NCBI GenBank assembly: GCA_030538235.1
Contig: JAUNUJ010000003.1
Span: forward strand, 186,001-250,000
Source of the DNA: Alcaligenaceae bacterium
GTDB taxonomy: Bacteria > Pseudomonadota > Gammaproteobacteria > Burkholderiales > Burkholderiaceae_B
Direction of reading: 5' to 3'
DNA length: 64,000 nt
Shown here: positions 57,880 through 64,000 of the stretch, piece after piece
How positions within the stretch are numbered: the first letter of the stretch is position 1
How the letters are laid out: each line of letters begins with the position of its first letter
Translations under genes and position numbers: made by a program
The notes under the pieces: generated by a model
What the model saw: the letters and a program-made list of their open reading frames with translations, nothing else
Databases searched by the model: none
Told to the model about the DNA's origin: nothing

Positions 57880-58644
57880 GTGAAAAGAAAAAAGGGCTCA
57901 AGTGTTGAGCGAGTGATGCAAATTATTGAGATGGTGGCCGAGGCCCCGCGTCCTGTTAGTCCGGCTGAGCTGTCGTTGCAGTTGGAGATACCAAAACCTA
58001 GTATTCATCGATTGATCAAGCAATTGCAAGAGGAGGGTTTCTTGGCTATTGATGTGCAGGGTGGGGTCATTTGTGGTCATCGTACTCATAAATTGATGAT
58101 GAACTTATTAAAAACTAATTTCATTTATAAGAGCGAACGTCAGGCGGTATTGCAAAAACTTTGTAATAAGATCGAGGAAACAGTAGGGATTGCCTTTATC
58201 CACGATCTGGAAATTGTTTATATGGACCGGGTGCTCTCGAACTGGCCCTTGCAGATTCATATACCTGAAGGTCATCAGATACCTATCTGGGCCAGTGCTA
58301 GCGGTAAATTACTGCTATCTTATTTGCCCAAGGAGCAGCGCAAAAAAGTTATCGACAGCATGCCCCTACAGGCCTTAACAAAAAACACCATGATCGATAA
58401 AGCAGCGCTCTTGACCTGCTTGGAGCAAACAAATAAAAACGGCTATGGGGTGGATAATGAAGAATTTATCCCGGGCATGGTGGCTTGCTCGGTGCCTGTG
58501 CCAAATGGCGATAAAAGACCCTATGCCACGATTTTTACTCACGCTCCCACGGTGAGAAAATCCATGGATGAGCTGCTGACTTATCTGGACGATATGCATT
58601 TAGCGGCGGCTGAGCTCGCCGCTATATTTGCAGCATTAGAATAA
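57880..58644 (+). CDS. IclR-family transcriptional regulator of the alcohol dehydrogenase cluster
   Basis: 254 residues from a GTG start with GGAGAG upstream. N-terminal winged helix (SVERVMQIIEMVAEAPRPVS, LEIPKPSIHRLIKQLQEEGFL in part) and a C-terminal effector domain (GIAFIHDLEIVYMDRVLS, PIWASASGKLLLSYLP, GMVACSVPVPNG). It probably controls the divergent alcohol dehydrogenase-mmsA unit and perhaps the convergent acyl-CoA synthetase; only 4 bases separate its stop from that gene's stop. Confidence 0.92.
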   Translation: MKRKKGSSVERVMQIIEMVAEAPRPVSPAELSLQLEIPKPSIHRLIKQLQEEGFLAIDVQGGVICGHRTHKLMMNLLKTNFIYKSERQAVLQKLCNKIEETVGIAFIHDLEIVYMDRVLSNWPLQIHIPEGHQIPIWASASGKLLLSYLPKEQRKKVIDSMPLQALTKNTMIDKAALLTCLEQTNKNGYGVDNEEFIPGMVACSVPVPNGDKRPYATIFTHAPTVRKSMDELLTYLDDMHLAAAELAAIFAALE

Positions 58645-58648
58645 TGAC

Positions 58649-60241
58649 TTAAAGCTTTAAATGTCTAAGCTCTTTTCTGATGATTTTACCCGTGGTTGTC
58701 ATCGGCAGTTCATTTAGAAAATGAATCTGTCGAGGATATTCATGGGCCGCGACTCGAGTACGTACGTGGTCTTGCAAGGATTTTTTAAGCTCTTCACTTT
58801 CTTGGTAACCCTCTTTGAGGACGACAAAAGCGGTTACTACCTCGGTGCGCTCCGGATCAGGCATACCAATCACTGCCGCCATGCTGACGGCTTGGTGACT
58901 GAGCAGACCATCTTCGATGGGACCCGGACCAATGCGGTAACCGGCACTGGTAATCACATCGTCATCACGTCCTACAAAAAATAGATAGGAGTCAGCATCC
59001 ATCACCCCGCGATCGCCGGTTAGGAGATAATCGCCATTGAATTTGTTTTTACTTGCTTCGGGGTCATCCCAGTAATATAGGAACATCACCGGATCGGGCC
59101 TGAGCACAGCGATATCACCTTCTTCACCGGCGCCGACAACCTCGCCTTGAGGATTAATAATGGCTACCCGATGTCCGGGGACTGCTTTACCCATGCTGCC
59201 GGGTCTGGCATCAAACTTGGCGGCACAACTGGAGACGATCATATTGCATTCGGTTTGGCCATAAAACTCATTAATTGTGATGCCTAAGTTTTCACGACCC
59301 CAGTCCAGTAGCTCTTTGCCAAGGGTTTCGCCGCCGCTGGCGATGGAGCGTAACTTCAGCTGAGGCCACTGCTTACGGGGTTTATCTACGAAGCGCAGCA
59401 TTTTTAACGCCGTAGGTGGCAAGAAGGTATGGGTAATTTGGTGCTTATTCATCAGTTCAAACGCGTCTTCGGCCTTGAACTTATTTGCTCGAGAGGCGAC
59501 CACAGGTCGACCGTGATGCCATGCCGGCAGGAGTAAATCCAACAGTCCCCCAATCCAGGCCCAGTCAGCCGGAGTCCAGAAGACGGCATCATCACTGCTC
59601 ATTTCATTGTTGTGAGAAGTTTCTACACCGGGTAAATGACCTAATAACACGCGATGCGCATGGCAAGCGCCCTTAGGCTTGCCGGTGGTGCCTGAAGTAA
59701 AGATAATAATCGCCGGATCATCGGCTCGAGTCTTTGCAACTTCAAATTCAGTACTCTGGGCTGTTAACTCTGACCAAAAAGAGTGCACTAGCTCGGTGCT
59801 GTGATCCTGATTAATATTGAAGATGCTTTTTAAGCCCGGAATCTCTTCGCGAATGGCCTCAATTTTAGCAAAACCGCCATCGTCAGTAATTAAGGTGCCA
59901 ATATTGGCATGACTGATTCTATAACTGAGCGCATCAAGACCGAACAGGGCGAAGAGAGGCACAGCAATAGCCCCTAGTTTATAGGCTGCCAAATGAGCAA
60001 TGCCCGTGGCTAGACCTTGGGTCAGTAAAATACCGATACGATCGCCTTTTTTGACACCGGCGGCTTGTAAGGCATTAGCAAATTGATTGGAATAATCGCG
60101 TAATTCATCGAAGCTATAGTGTTTAGTTTCACCAGCAACTTCTTCTATTAAAGCCAGGCGACCACTGCCGTCTGCCCATTTGTCACAGGTGTCTACACCA
60201 ATATTGTAATACTCGGGAATGTGCCAGGAAAAATTGCTCAT
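58649..60241 (-). CDS. Acyl-CoA synthetase, AMP-forming
   Basis: 530 residues. ANL-superfamily core motif IIIFTSGTTGKPKGACHAH (~180-198), A5 motif NEFYGQTECNM, A7 LLTGDRG, A8 YLFFVGRDDDVITSAGYRIGP (in part) and the catalytic Lys in TTTGKIIRKELR. It activates a short- or medium-chain carboxylate to the CoA thioester; the WTPADWAWIGGL segment resembles acetyl/propionyl and medium-chain synthetases. Next to the alcohol dehydrogenase/mmsA genes it suggests an alcohol or amino-acid-derived acid pathway. It is followed by folA on the upstream side with an 9-base gap, so it may be read with it. Confidence 0.9.
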   Translation of the reverse strand: MSNFSWHIPEYYNIGVDTCDKWADGSGRLALIEEVAGETKHYSFDELRDYSNQFANALQAAGVKKGDRIGILLTQGLATGIAHLAAYKLGAIAVPLFALFGLDALSYRISHANIGTLITDDGGFAKIEAIREEIPGLKSIFNINQDHSTELVHSFWSELTAQSTEFEVAKTRADDPAIIIFTSGTTGKPKGACHAHRVLLGHLPGVETSHNNEMSSDDAVFWTPADWAWIGGLLDLLLPAWHHGRPVVASRANKFKAEDAFELMNKHQITHTFLPPTALKMLRFVDKPRKQWPQLKLRSIASGGETLGKELLDWGRENLGITINEFYGQTECNMIVSSCAAKFDARPGSMGKAVPGHRVAIINPQGEVVGAGEEGDIAVLRPDPVMFLYYWDDPEASKNKFNGDYLLTGDRGVMDADSYLFFVGRDDDVITSAGYRIGPGPIEDGLLSHQAVSMAAVIGMPDPERTEVVTAFVVLKEGYQESEELKKSLQDHVRTRVAAHEYPRQIHFLNELPMTTTGKIIRKELRHLKL

Positions 60242-60250
60242 GATTGCCCC

Positions 60251-60748
60251 TTAACGGCGTTGATAAATAACAAAGTCGAAATCGTAGTCATTGTCAATGG
60301 GTTGAGGGTCGCGACTGATTTCCTTCCAAAGCTCCATATCCAGTTCCGGAAATGAGGTGTCACCCTCGATTTTATTGTGAATTTCAGTGGCGTAGACTTT
60401 ATCGGCCAAGCCGGAGTCCAGCGCTTGGGCATAAATTTGCCCGCCGCCGATAATAAAAATATCTTGCTCCGGTGCTTTTTCTTTTGCTAAGGCAATGGCC
60501 GACTCTAAATCGTCAACTAATTCAGCACCTTCGGCTTCATAGCTGCTATTGCGACTAATCACGATATTTAAACGACCCGGTAGCGGGCGTCCCAGAGACT
60601 CCCAAGTCACGCGACCCATAATAATCGGTGAGCCCATGGTAGTCTCTTTAAAATAAGCTAAATCAGATGGTATGCTCCACGGCATCTGACCATGGTTGCC
60701 AATAATATTATTTCTTGAATAAGCAACAATAATATTTATACTTGACAT
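60251..60748 (-). CDS. folA: Dihydrofolate reductase
   Basis: 165 residues. Typical DHFR: INIIVAYSRNNIIGNHGQMPWSIPSDL in part with the Met20-loop Trp, GRVTWESLGRPLPGR and the acidic active-site Asp in PSDLAYFK. NADPH-binding FIIGGGQIYAQAL (~97-109). It reduces dihydrofolate produced by ThyA. It is 12 bases after thyA on the same strand. In folA-thyA order it is linked to the downstream acyl-CoA synthetase by a short gap. Confidence 0.95.
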   Translation of the reverse strand: MSSINIIVAYSRNNIIGNHGQMPWSIPSDLAYFKETTMGSPIIMGRVTWESLGRPLPGRLNIVISRNSSYEAEGAELVDDLESAIALAKEKAPEQDIFIIGGGQIYAQALDSGLADKVYATEIHNKIEGDTSFPELDMELWKEISRDPQPIDNDYDFDFVIYQRR

Positions 60749-60760
60749 GCTGTGTTCCTT

Positions 60761-61597
60761 TTAGACTGCAACAGGCGCTTTAATTAGAGGGTGATGTTGA
60801 TAGTTTTCGAATTCGAAATCTTCGAATTGATAATCAAAGATCGACTCTGCTTTGCGCAATATTTTTAAAGTAGGGTAGGGGTAGACGTCGCGCGATAGTT
60901 GCTCTCTGACTTGTTCAAAGTGGTTAGAGTAAATATGCGTGTCGCCACCGGTCCAAATAAACTCACCCACCTCTAGATCGCATTGTTGGGCAATCATATG
61001 AGTCAGGAGTGAGTAACTGGCAATATTAAATGGTACCCCTAAGAAGACATCGGCACTACGCTGATAAAGCTGACAAGACAGCTTGCCATCAGCCACATAG
61101 AACTGGAATAGGCAGTGGCAAGGGGGTAACTTCATTTGATCGACATTGGCGACGTTCCAAGCGGCGACAATATGACGTCTGGAGTCGGGATTGTTTTTGA
61201 TTTGCTCCATTAACTGAGCTATTTGGTCAATGCTGCCGCCATCGGGGGTGGGCCAACTACGCCATTGCACCCCATAGACAGGGCCTAATTCACCCTGTTC
61301 GTCAGCCCATTCGTCCCAAATGCTCACGCCATTGTCTTGAAGCCAACGCACATTGGAGTCGCCGCGTAAGAACCAGAGTAATTCATAAATCACGCTGCGC
61401 AAGTGGATTTTTTTTGTTGTCACCAAGGGGAAGCCTTGTTGTAAATCAAAGCGCATTTGGTAGCCAAAGTGAGAGCGGGTGCCGGTGCCGGTACGGTCTG
61501 ATTTTTCGACACCGTTTTCAAATACGAAACGCATCATCTCCTCATACTGATCAGAACGAGACGCTTGCTTGGTCGGTAAATTATCCTTGAGACTCAT
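60761..61597 (-). CDS. thyA: Thymidylate synthase
   Basis: 278 residues (E. coli 264). Catalytic Cys in [12 protein letters not shown]; dUMP-binding Arg in [14 protein letters not shown] and the [10 protein letters not shown]-like [13 protein letters not shown]. The N-terminus carries about 13 extra residues before [12 protein letters not shown]. It makes dTMP from dUMP using methylenetetrahydrofolate. The osmC-like gene stops 3 bases upstream of its start region, so thyA, folA and the osmC-like gene form one operon. Confidence 0.96.
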   Translation of the reverse strand: MSLKDNLPTKQASRSDQYEEMMRFVFENGVEKSDRTGTGTRSHFGYQMRFDLQQGFPLVTTKKIHLRSVIYELLWFLRGDSNVRWLQDNGVSIWDEWADEQGELGPVYGVQWRSWPTPDGGSIDQIAQLMEQIKNNPDSRRHIVAAWNVANVDQMKLPPCHCLFQFYVADGKLSCQLYQRSADVFLGVPFNIASYSLLTHMIAQQCDLEVGEFIWTGGDTHIYSNHFEQVREQLSRDVYPYPTLKILRKAESIFDYQFEDFEFENYQHHPLIKAPVAV

Positions 61598-61600
61598 GGT

Positions 61601-62023
61601 TTATACTTCCTCAATACGGTAGGAGTGCGTTACTTCGGCCGTTTTGTTGAGCATGGCTACGGCTGAGCAATACTTCTCGTGACTCATATTAATAGCACGT
61701 TCTACAACATTTTCCTGTAAACCACGACCACTGATGATGAATTCAAAATGAATTTTGGTGAAAACCTTAGGGTCGGTGTCCGCACGTTCTGACGTGATGT
61801 TTAAACGACAGCGACGAATGTCTTTGCGACCGCGCTGTAAAATCATCACCACATCATAAGCAGAACAAGCACCGGCACCACTCAGGAGCGTTTCCATGGG
61901 ACGCGGGGCGAGATTATTGCCGCCACCCTCAGGAGGTCCATCAACTGTTAGTGTGTGACCGCTGCCGGTGTGACAGACGAATAACATACCATCCGGGCCA
62001 TTCCATTCGACTGAGCATTGCAT
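61601..62023 (-). CDS. OsmC/Ohr-family protein (YhfA-like)
   Basis: 140 residues. The two conserved thiol-peroxidase cysteines are present in GACSAYDVVMIL and EKYCSAVAML (~53 and ~117). The family detoxifies organic hydroperoxides or acts on related substrates. The short N-terminus (MQCSVEWNGPDG) and the RPMETLLSGAGAC motif place it with YhfA-type OsmC proteins. First gene of the osmC-thyA-folA operon. Confidence 0.9.
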   Translation of the reverse strand: MQCSVEWNGPDGMLFVCHTGSGHTLTVDGPPEGGGNNLAPRPMETLLSGAGACSAYDVVMILQRGRKDIRRCRLNITSERADTDPKVFTKIHFEFIISGRGLQENVVERAINMSHEKYCSAVAMLNKTAEVTHSYRIEEV

Positions 62024-62204
62024 AATCTGATTTCCTCTAGAGTGTTAAAAGTGTTGTTTAGCTATTTATTGTTTTTATCTTGAATATAACTAATCATTAT
62101 GCCTTTAGACCATAGGAATAACAATTGTTTGAAAGAGGATGTGTGGCTAGGCATCAAATTTTCTGCTTAAAAATCGGCACATTAAATACCTTTCATGGTT
62201 CAAA

Positions 62205-62227
62205 TGTCAAAAATACAACATTTGACA
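62205..62227. repeat. Inverted repeat upstream of the small-RNA promoter
   Basis: TGTCAAA-N9-TTTGACA is a perfect 7-bp-arm inverted repeat (62205-62211 with 62221-62227), about 30-75 bases ahead of the predicted -35/-10. It could be an activator or repressor site; no protein can be named. Confidence 0.4.
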
Positions 62228-62256
62228 CTTTTGTTAGGGTTTTCATTAGTTTTTTC

Positions 62257-62285
62257 TTGCAACGCAGCAAAACTTTTGATATTAT
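62257..62285 (+). promoter_or_regulatory. Candidate promoter of the small RNA
   Basis: TTGCAA (62257-62262), a 17-base spacer, then TATTAT (62280-62285, 5/6 to TATAAT). Start predicted near 62292. Confidence 0.5.
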
Positions 62286-62291
62286 TTAGAT

Positions 62292-62452
62292 GTTGTCGAG
62301 TTGATAGGTTTTTTGTTTTCAGCTCGCAGGAATTTAAACTGAAGTCTCTTTTTGTCTCCTTATCGTTTGGGGCTTCAGTTTATGCAGTTGTCTCCTCCAC
62401 CCTCCTCCTTTGGTGGATTTGCCCGGAATCTTTTGATTCCGGGTTTTTTTTT
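62292..62452 (+). ncRNA. Putative ~160-nt small RNA with three anti-Shine-Dalgarno motifs
   Basis: No credible coding frame is present. Three hairpins are evident. SL1 is a 14-bp stem (62335-62348 with 62369-62382) with a 20-nt loop containing TCTCCTT (62355-62361). SL2 is a 6-bp stem TCCACC/GGTGGA (62396-62401 with 62412-62417) with loop CTCCTCCTTT (62402-62411), which shares CCTCCTT with the 16S anti-SD. A linker TCTCCT lies between them (62391-62396). SL3 is the terminator. C/U-rich looped anti-SD RNAs are known as post-transcriptional repressors in Neisseria (NmsR/RcoF) and Alphaproteobacteria (cuckoo RNAs). Identity to a known family cannot be checked here. The 5' end is estimated from the promoter. 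Confidence 0.6.
62422..62452 (+). terminator. Intrinsic terminator ending the small RNA
   Basis: Perfect 9-bp stem CCCGGAATC/GATTCCGGG (62422-62430 with 62435-62443), TTTT loop, then nine T. It lies 257 bases before the next gene, so it does not belong to that gene's coding end. Confidence 0.92.
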
Positions 62453-62623
62453 GGAAACTCAAAAAAGTGCTATGCTTATTCAGAGCTTGGTGCTGAGATG
62501 TGTGTCTATTTTTGTCTATATCAAACTGATGTGACAAGCGTTTTAATCACAAATAATCACTGTTGCAAATTACAATAGATTTTAACGCTTTTAAATTTCC
62601 TAAGCTGTTAGACTTGCAGCTCA

Positions 62624-62650
62624 CAGGGCACAGGTAGTAAGCAGTAGCCC
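62624..62650 (+). promoter_or_regulatory. JUMPstart/ops-like element upstream of the polysaccharide genes
   Basis: CAGGGCACAGGTAG (62624-62637) matches the JUMPstart start CAGTGCTCTGGTAG at 11 of 14 bases. It is followed by TAAGC and AGTAGC (ops-like GC-AGTA-GC; consensus GGCGGTAGC). The spacing between blocks is shorter than in enterobacteria. It lies about 60 bases before the WecA-like gene, the position where RfaH-type antitermination elements act. A nested GGGC/GCCC and GACT/AGTC pairing surrounds it. Confidence 0.4.
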
Positions 62651-62708
62651 GAGTCTCGAAGCCATCAAGTGATAATAAATGATTAATACTTTTTTATAGT
62701 AGAACGTT

Positions 62709-63827
62709 GTGACGGATGCTTGGCAATATCTTCTAATTTGTATTGTGGCCTTTTCGGTGGGCGGTATGATTATCGCGTCCGAGCGTTGGCATGGGCGCTT
62801 TACCGGTGATTCGGATCTGGATAAACCACAAGCCTCTCATGTGCGATCAACCCCACGTATTGGTGGGTTGGCGGTCTTTGCCGGGACGCTCGCAGGGCTG
62901 TTAGTGCTCGGTAAACCTGATAATACGACCTTAAATTGGTTTTGGCCGGCTTTATTTGTATCGGCTATGCCGGTTTTTGTGGCGGGTATCTTAGAGGATA
63001 TTACTAAAGATATTGGGTCCGGTAAGCGTTTGCTCGCGGCTTTTGCCTCGGCTGCTATTGCCTGGTGGCTTTTTGGGGGTGTTTCTCGGGTCGGTTTTAC
63101 CTGGTTTGATTGGGCCCTTAGTTTTTGGCCGATTTCTTTATTATTTACCATGGTGGCGGTGGGTGGTTGTACTCATGCTATGAATCTGATCGACGGCATG
63201 AATGGTCTGGCCGGCATGGTGTCTTGTTTAATTGCGATTTCACTGGCGCTGGTGGCCTATCAAGTGAATGACATGGCTATCTTTGCGATAGCGTTGGCCA
63301 TGGCCTCTGCAGTGTTTGGTTTTTTGGTCTGGAATTTTCCTTTTGGTCGAGTGTTTCTGGGTGATGGGGGCGCTTATTTTATCGGTTTCATGTTGGCCGA
63401 GTTAGCAGTACAGTTGGTGGCGCGCAATCCATCCGTTTCGCCTTTTTATGCCATTGCAGTCCTGTTTTATCCTGTCTTTGAAACCATGTTTTCGATTTGG
63501 CGTAGACGCTTTATTCGTAAAGTACGTGTCGACCAACCGGATGCTTTACACTTACATCAATTAATTTTCAGACGTTTAGTCAGAGTGACCTTTAGTCGCG
63601 ACAGTCGTTACCGTGTGCCGGCTTTATGTAATGCCTTGACGTCACCGTATTTGTGGGTGCTTTGTCTAATCGGTTTAGTGCCGGCCACGATATTCTGGGA
63701 TAATTCTTGGATGTTATGCTTGTCCATGTTGATATTTTCCGGTCTCTATTTATGGTTGTATTCACGCTTGGTTAATTGGCGCTGCCCCCGTTGGTTGTTA
63801 TTGCCCTCGGTATTTAGTCGCAGATAG
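62709..63827 (+). CDS. WecA/MraY-family polyprenyl-phosphate sugar-1-phosphate transferase
   Basis: 372 residues from GTG 62709. About 10-11 hydrophobic helices. Family motifs: STPRIGGLAVF (substrate loop), LEDITKD at the DDxxD position (first Asp replaced by Glu, as in the WbpL-type branch), NLIDGMNGLAG, FLGDGGAYFIGF and the terminal loop HLHQLIFRR. It transfers a HexNAc-1-phosphate from a UDP-sugar onto undecaprenyl phosphate to begin O-antigen or capsule units. The nucleotide-sugar dehydrogenase following by 53 bases confirms a surface-polysaccharide cluster that continues beyond the window. Confidence 0.92.
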   Translation: MTDAWQYLLICIVAFSVGGMIIASERWHGRFTGDSDLDKPQASHVRSTPRIGGLAVFAGTLAGLLVLGKPDNTTLNWFWPALFVSAMPVFVAGILEDITKDIGSGKRLLAAFASAAIAWWLFGGVSRVGFTWFDWALSFWPISLLFTMVAVGGCTHAMNLIDGMNGLAGMVSCLIAISLALVAYQVNDMAIFAIALAMASAVFGFLVWNFPFGRVFLGDGGAYFIGFMLAELAVQLVARNPSVSPFYAIAVLFYPVFETMFSIWRRRFIRKVRVDQPDALHLHQLIFRRLVRVTFSRDSRYRVPALCNALTSPYLWVLCLIGLVPATIFWDNSWMLCLSMLIFSGLYLWLYSRLVNWRCPRWLLLPSVFSRR

Positions 63828-63880
63828 TCATCATTTATAATTAAATTATCAAGAATTTAAAAAATTGTTAGGAGTTTGCC

Positions 63881-64000
63881 TTGAAGCTGGAAGATATTAA
63901 ACTGGCAGTTATTGGTTTGGGTTATGTGGGTTTGCCGCTTGCCGTTGAGTTTGCTAAAAAGCGCTCTGTTATTGGTTTTGATATTAATCATCAACGCGTT
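63881..64000 (+). CDS. Nucleotide-sugar dehydrogenase, N-terminal part (cut by window end; WbpA/TviB type)
   Basis: 40 codons from a TTG start preceded by TAGGAG at a 6-base distance. The text LAVIGLGYVGLPLAVEFAK with a glycine-rich GxGxxG Rossmann motif and FDIN after the second strand is diagnostic for UDP-sugar 6-dehydrogenases of the UDP-GlcNAc/UDP-GalNAc type (WbpA, TviB, WbpO). It would oxidise the 6-OH of a UDP-HexNAc to a uronic acid. The specific sugar cannot be decided from this fragment. Confidence 0.88.
   Translation, partial: MKLEDIKLAVIGLGYVGLPLAVEFAKKRSVIGFDINHQRV

Noticed and set aside
62292-62452. 6S RNA, tmRNA, SRP RNA or RNase P RNA at the sRNA site
   Set aside because: No matching hallmark sequences (no tRNA-like CCA end, no GGAAG-type SRP loop, no RNase P core) and no single long rod with a central bubble as in 6S.
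62195-62578. 127-codon open frame in the gap before the WecA-like gene
   Set aside because: It spans the hairpins and terminator of the candidate sRNA, has Phe/Leu/Cys-rich composition from T-rich DNA, and lacks a ribosome site.
1-64000. CRISPR arrays, insertion sequences, prophage, tRNA or rRNA genes
   Set aside because: No regularly spaced repeats, transposase-like frames with terminal inverted repeats, phage modules or tRNA T-arm signatures were found on either strand.

Overview
The window is a contiguous stretch of a Gram-negative chromosome of moderate GC (low-to-mid 40s % by eye). Gene content and order point to a betaproteobacterium of the Burkholderiales, probably an Alcaligenaceae relative. 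The indicators are the block ubiE - Tim44-like - ubiJ - ubiB - rfaE2, the Kdo/LPS-export operon kdsD-kdsC-lptC-lptA-lptB, the phoB-phoR pair, split heptose biosynthesis (stand-alone rfaE2) and several Liv-type and TRAP transporters. I could not fix the genus. No rRNA, tRNA, insertion sequence, prophage or CRISPR array was seen.

Layout. 1-7 kb: end of a sensor kinase, an Fsr-type MFS exporter, a META/DUF4377 lipoprotein, a TDT/SLAC1 transporter, a Nudix hydrolase, and a SulP transporter with a tandem universal stress protein. 7.5-15 kb: D-serine dehydratase, a Tat-exported type II sulfide:quinone oxidoreductase-like flavoprotein with a small membrane partner, a protein-lysine-methyltransferase-like enzyme, a quinone oxidoreductase and an unknown membrane-anchored protein. 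15-19 kb: htpG behind a heat-shock promoter, then a broken trimeric autotransporter followed by an intact TpgA-like anchoring lipoprotein. 19-30.6 kb: an amide-utilisation locus with a Liv-type ABC transporter plus amidase on the minus strand, a central IclR regulator, and a second amidase plus TRAP transporter on the plus strand. 30.7-45 kb is housekeeping: LPS transport, Kdo synthesis, apt, ilvA, phoBR, ubiquinone genes, rfaE2 and pcm. 45-54 kb: thiD, ppk2, gor, an MscS channel, a second TRAP system and a DUF2254 protein. 55-60 kb: a catabolic cluster (mmsA pseudogene, iron alcohol dehydrogenase, IclR regulator, acyl-CoA synthetase). 60-64 kb: folA-thyA-osmC, a candidate small RNA, and the start of a surface polysaccharide cluster (WecA-like transferase, nucleotide-sugar dehydrogenase).

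Regulation read from the sequence: a PhoB box with correctly spaced -10 ahead of phoB; two FNR/ANR-type boxes, each placed about 41.5 bases before a plausible start site (ahead of the SulP-Usp operon and of the sulfide:quinone oxidoreductase-like operon); a sigma-32 promoter at htpG; near-perfect palindromes between both IclR genes and their divergent targets; and many intrinsic terminators.

The most novel-looking item is a putative ~160-nt small RNA at 62292-62452. It carries three C/U-rich anti-Shine-Dalgarno motifs, two of them in hairpin loops, and ends in a textbook terminator. It lies just upstream of a JUMPstart/ops-like element that precedes the polysaccharide cluster. Two genes are visibly decaying: the trimeric autotransporter (in-frame TAA and missing 5' end) and mmsA (nonsense codon plus a TA-repeat frameshift).
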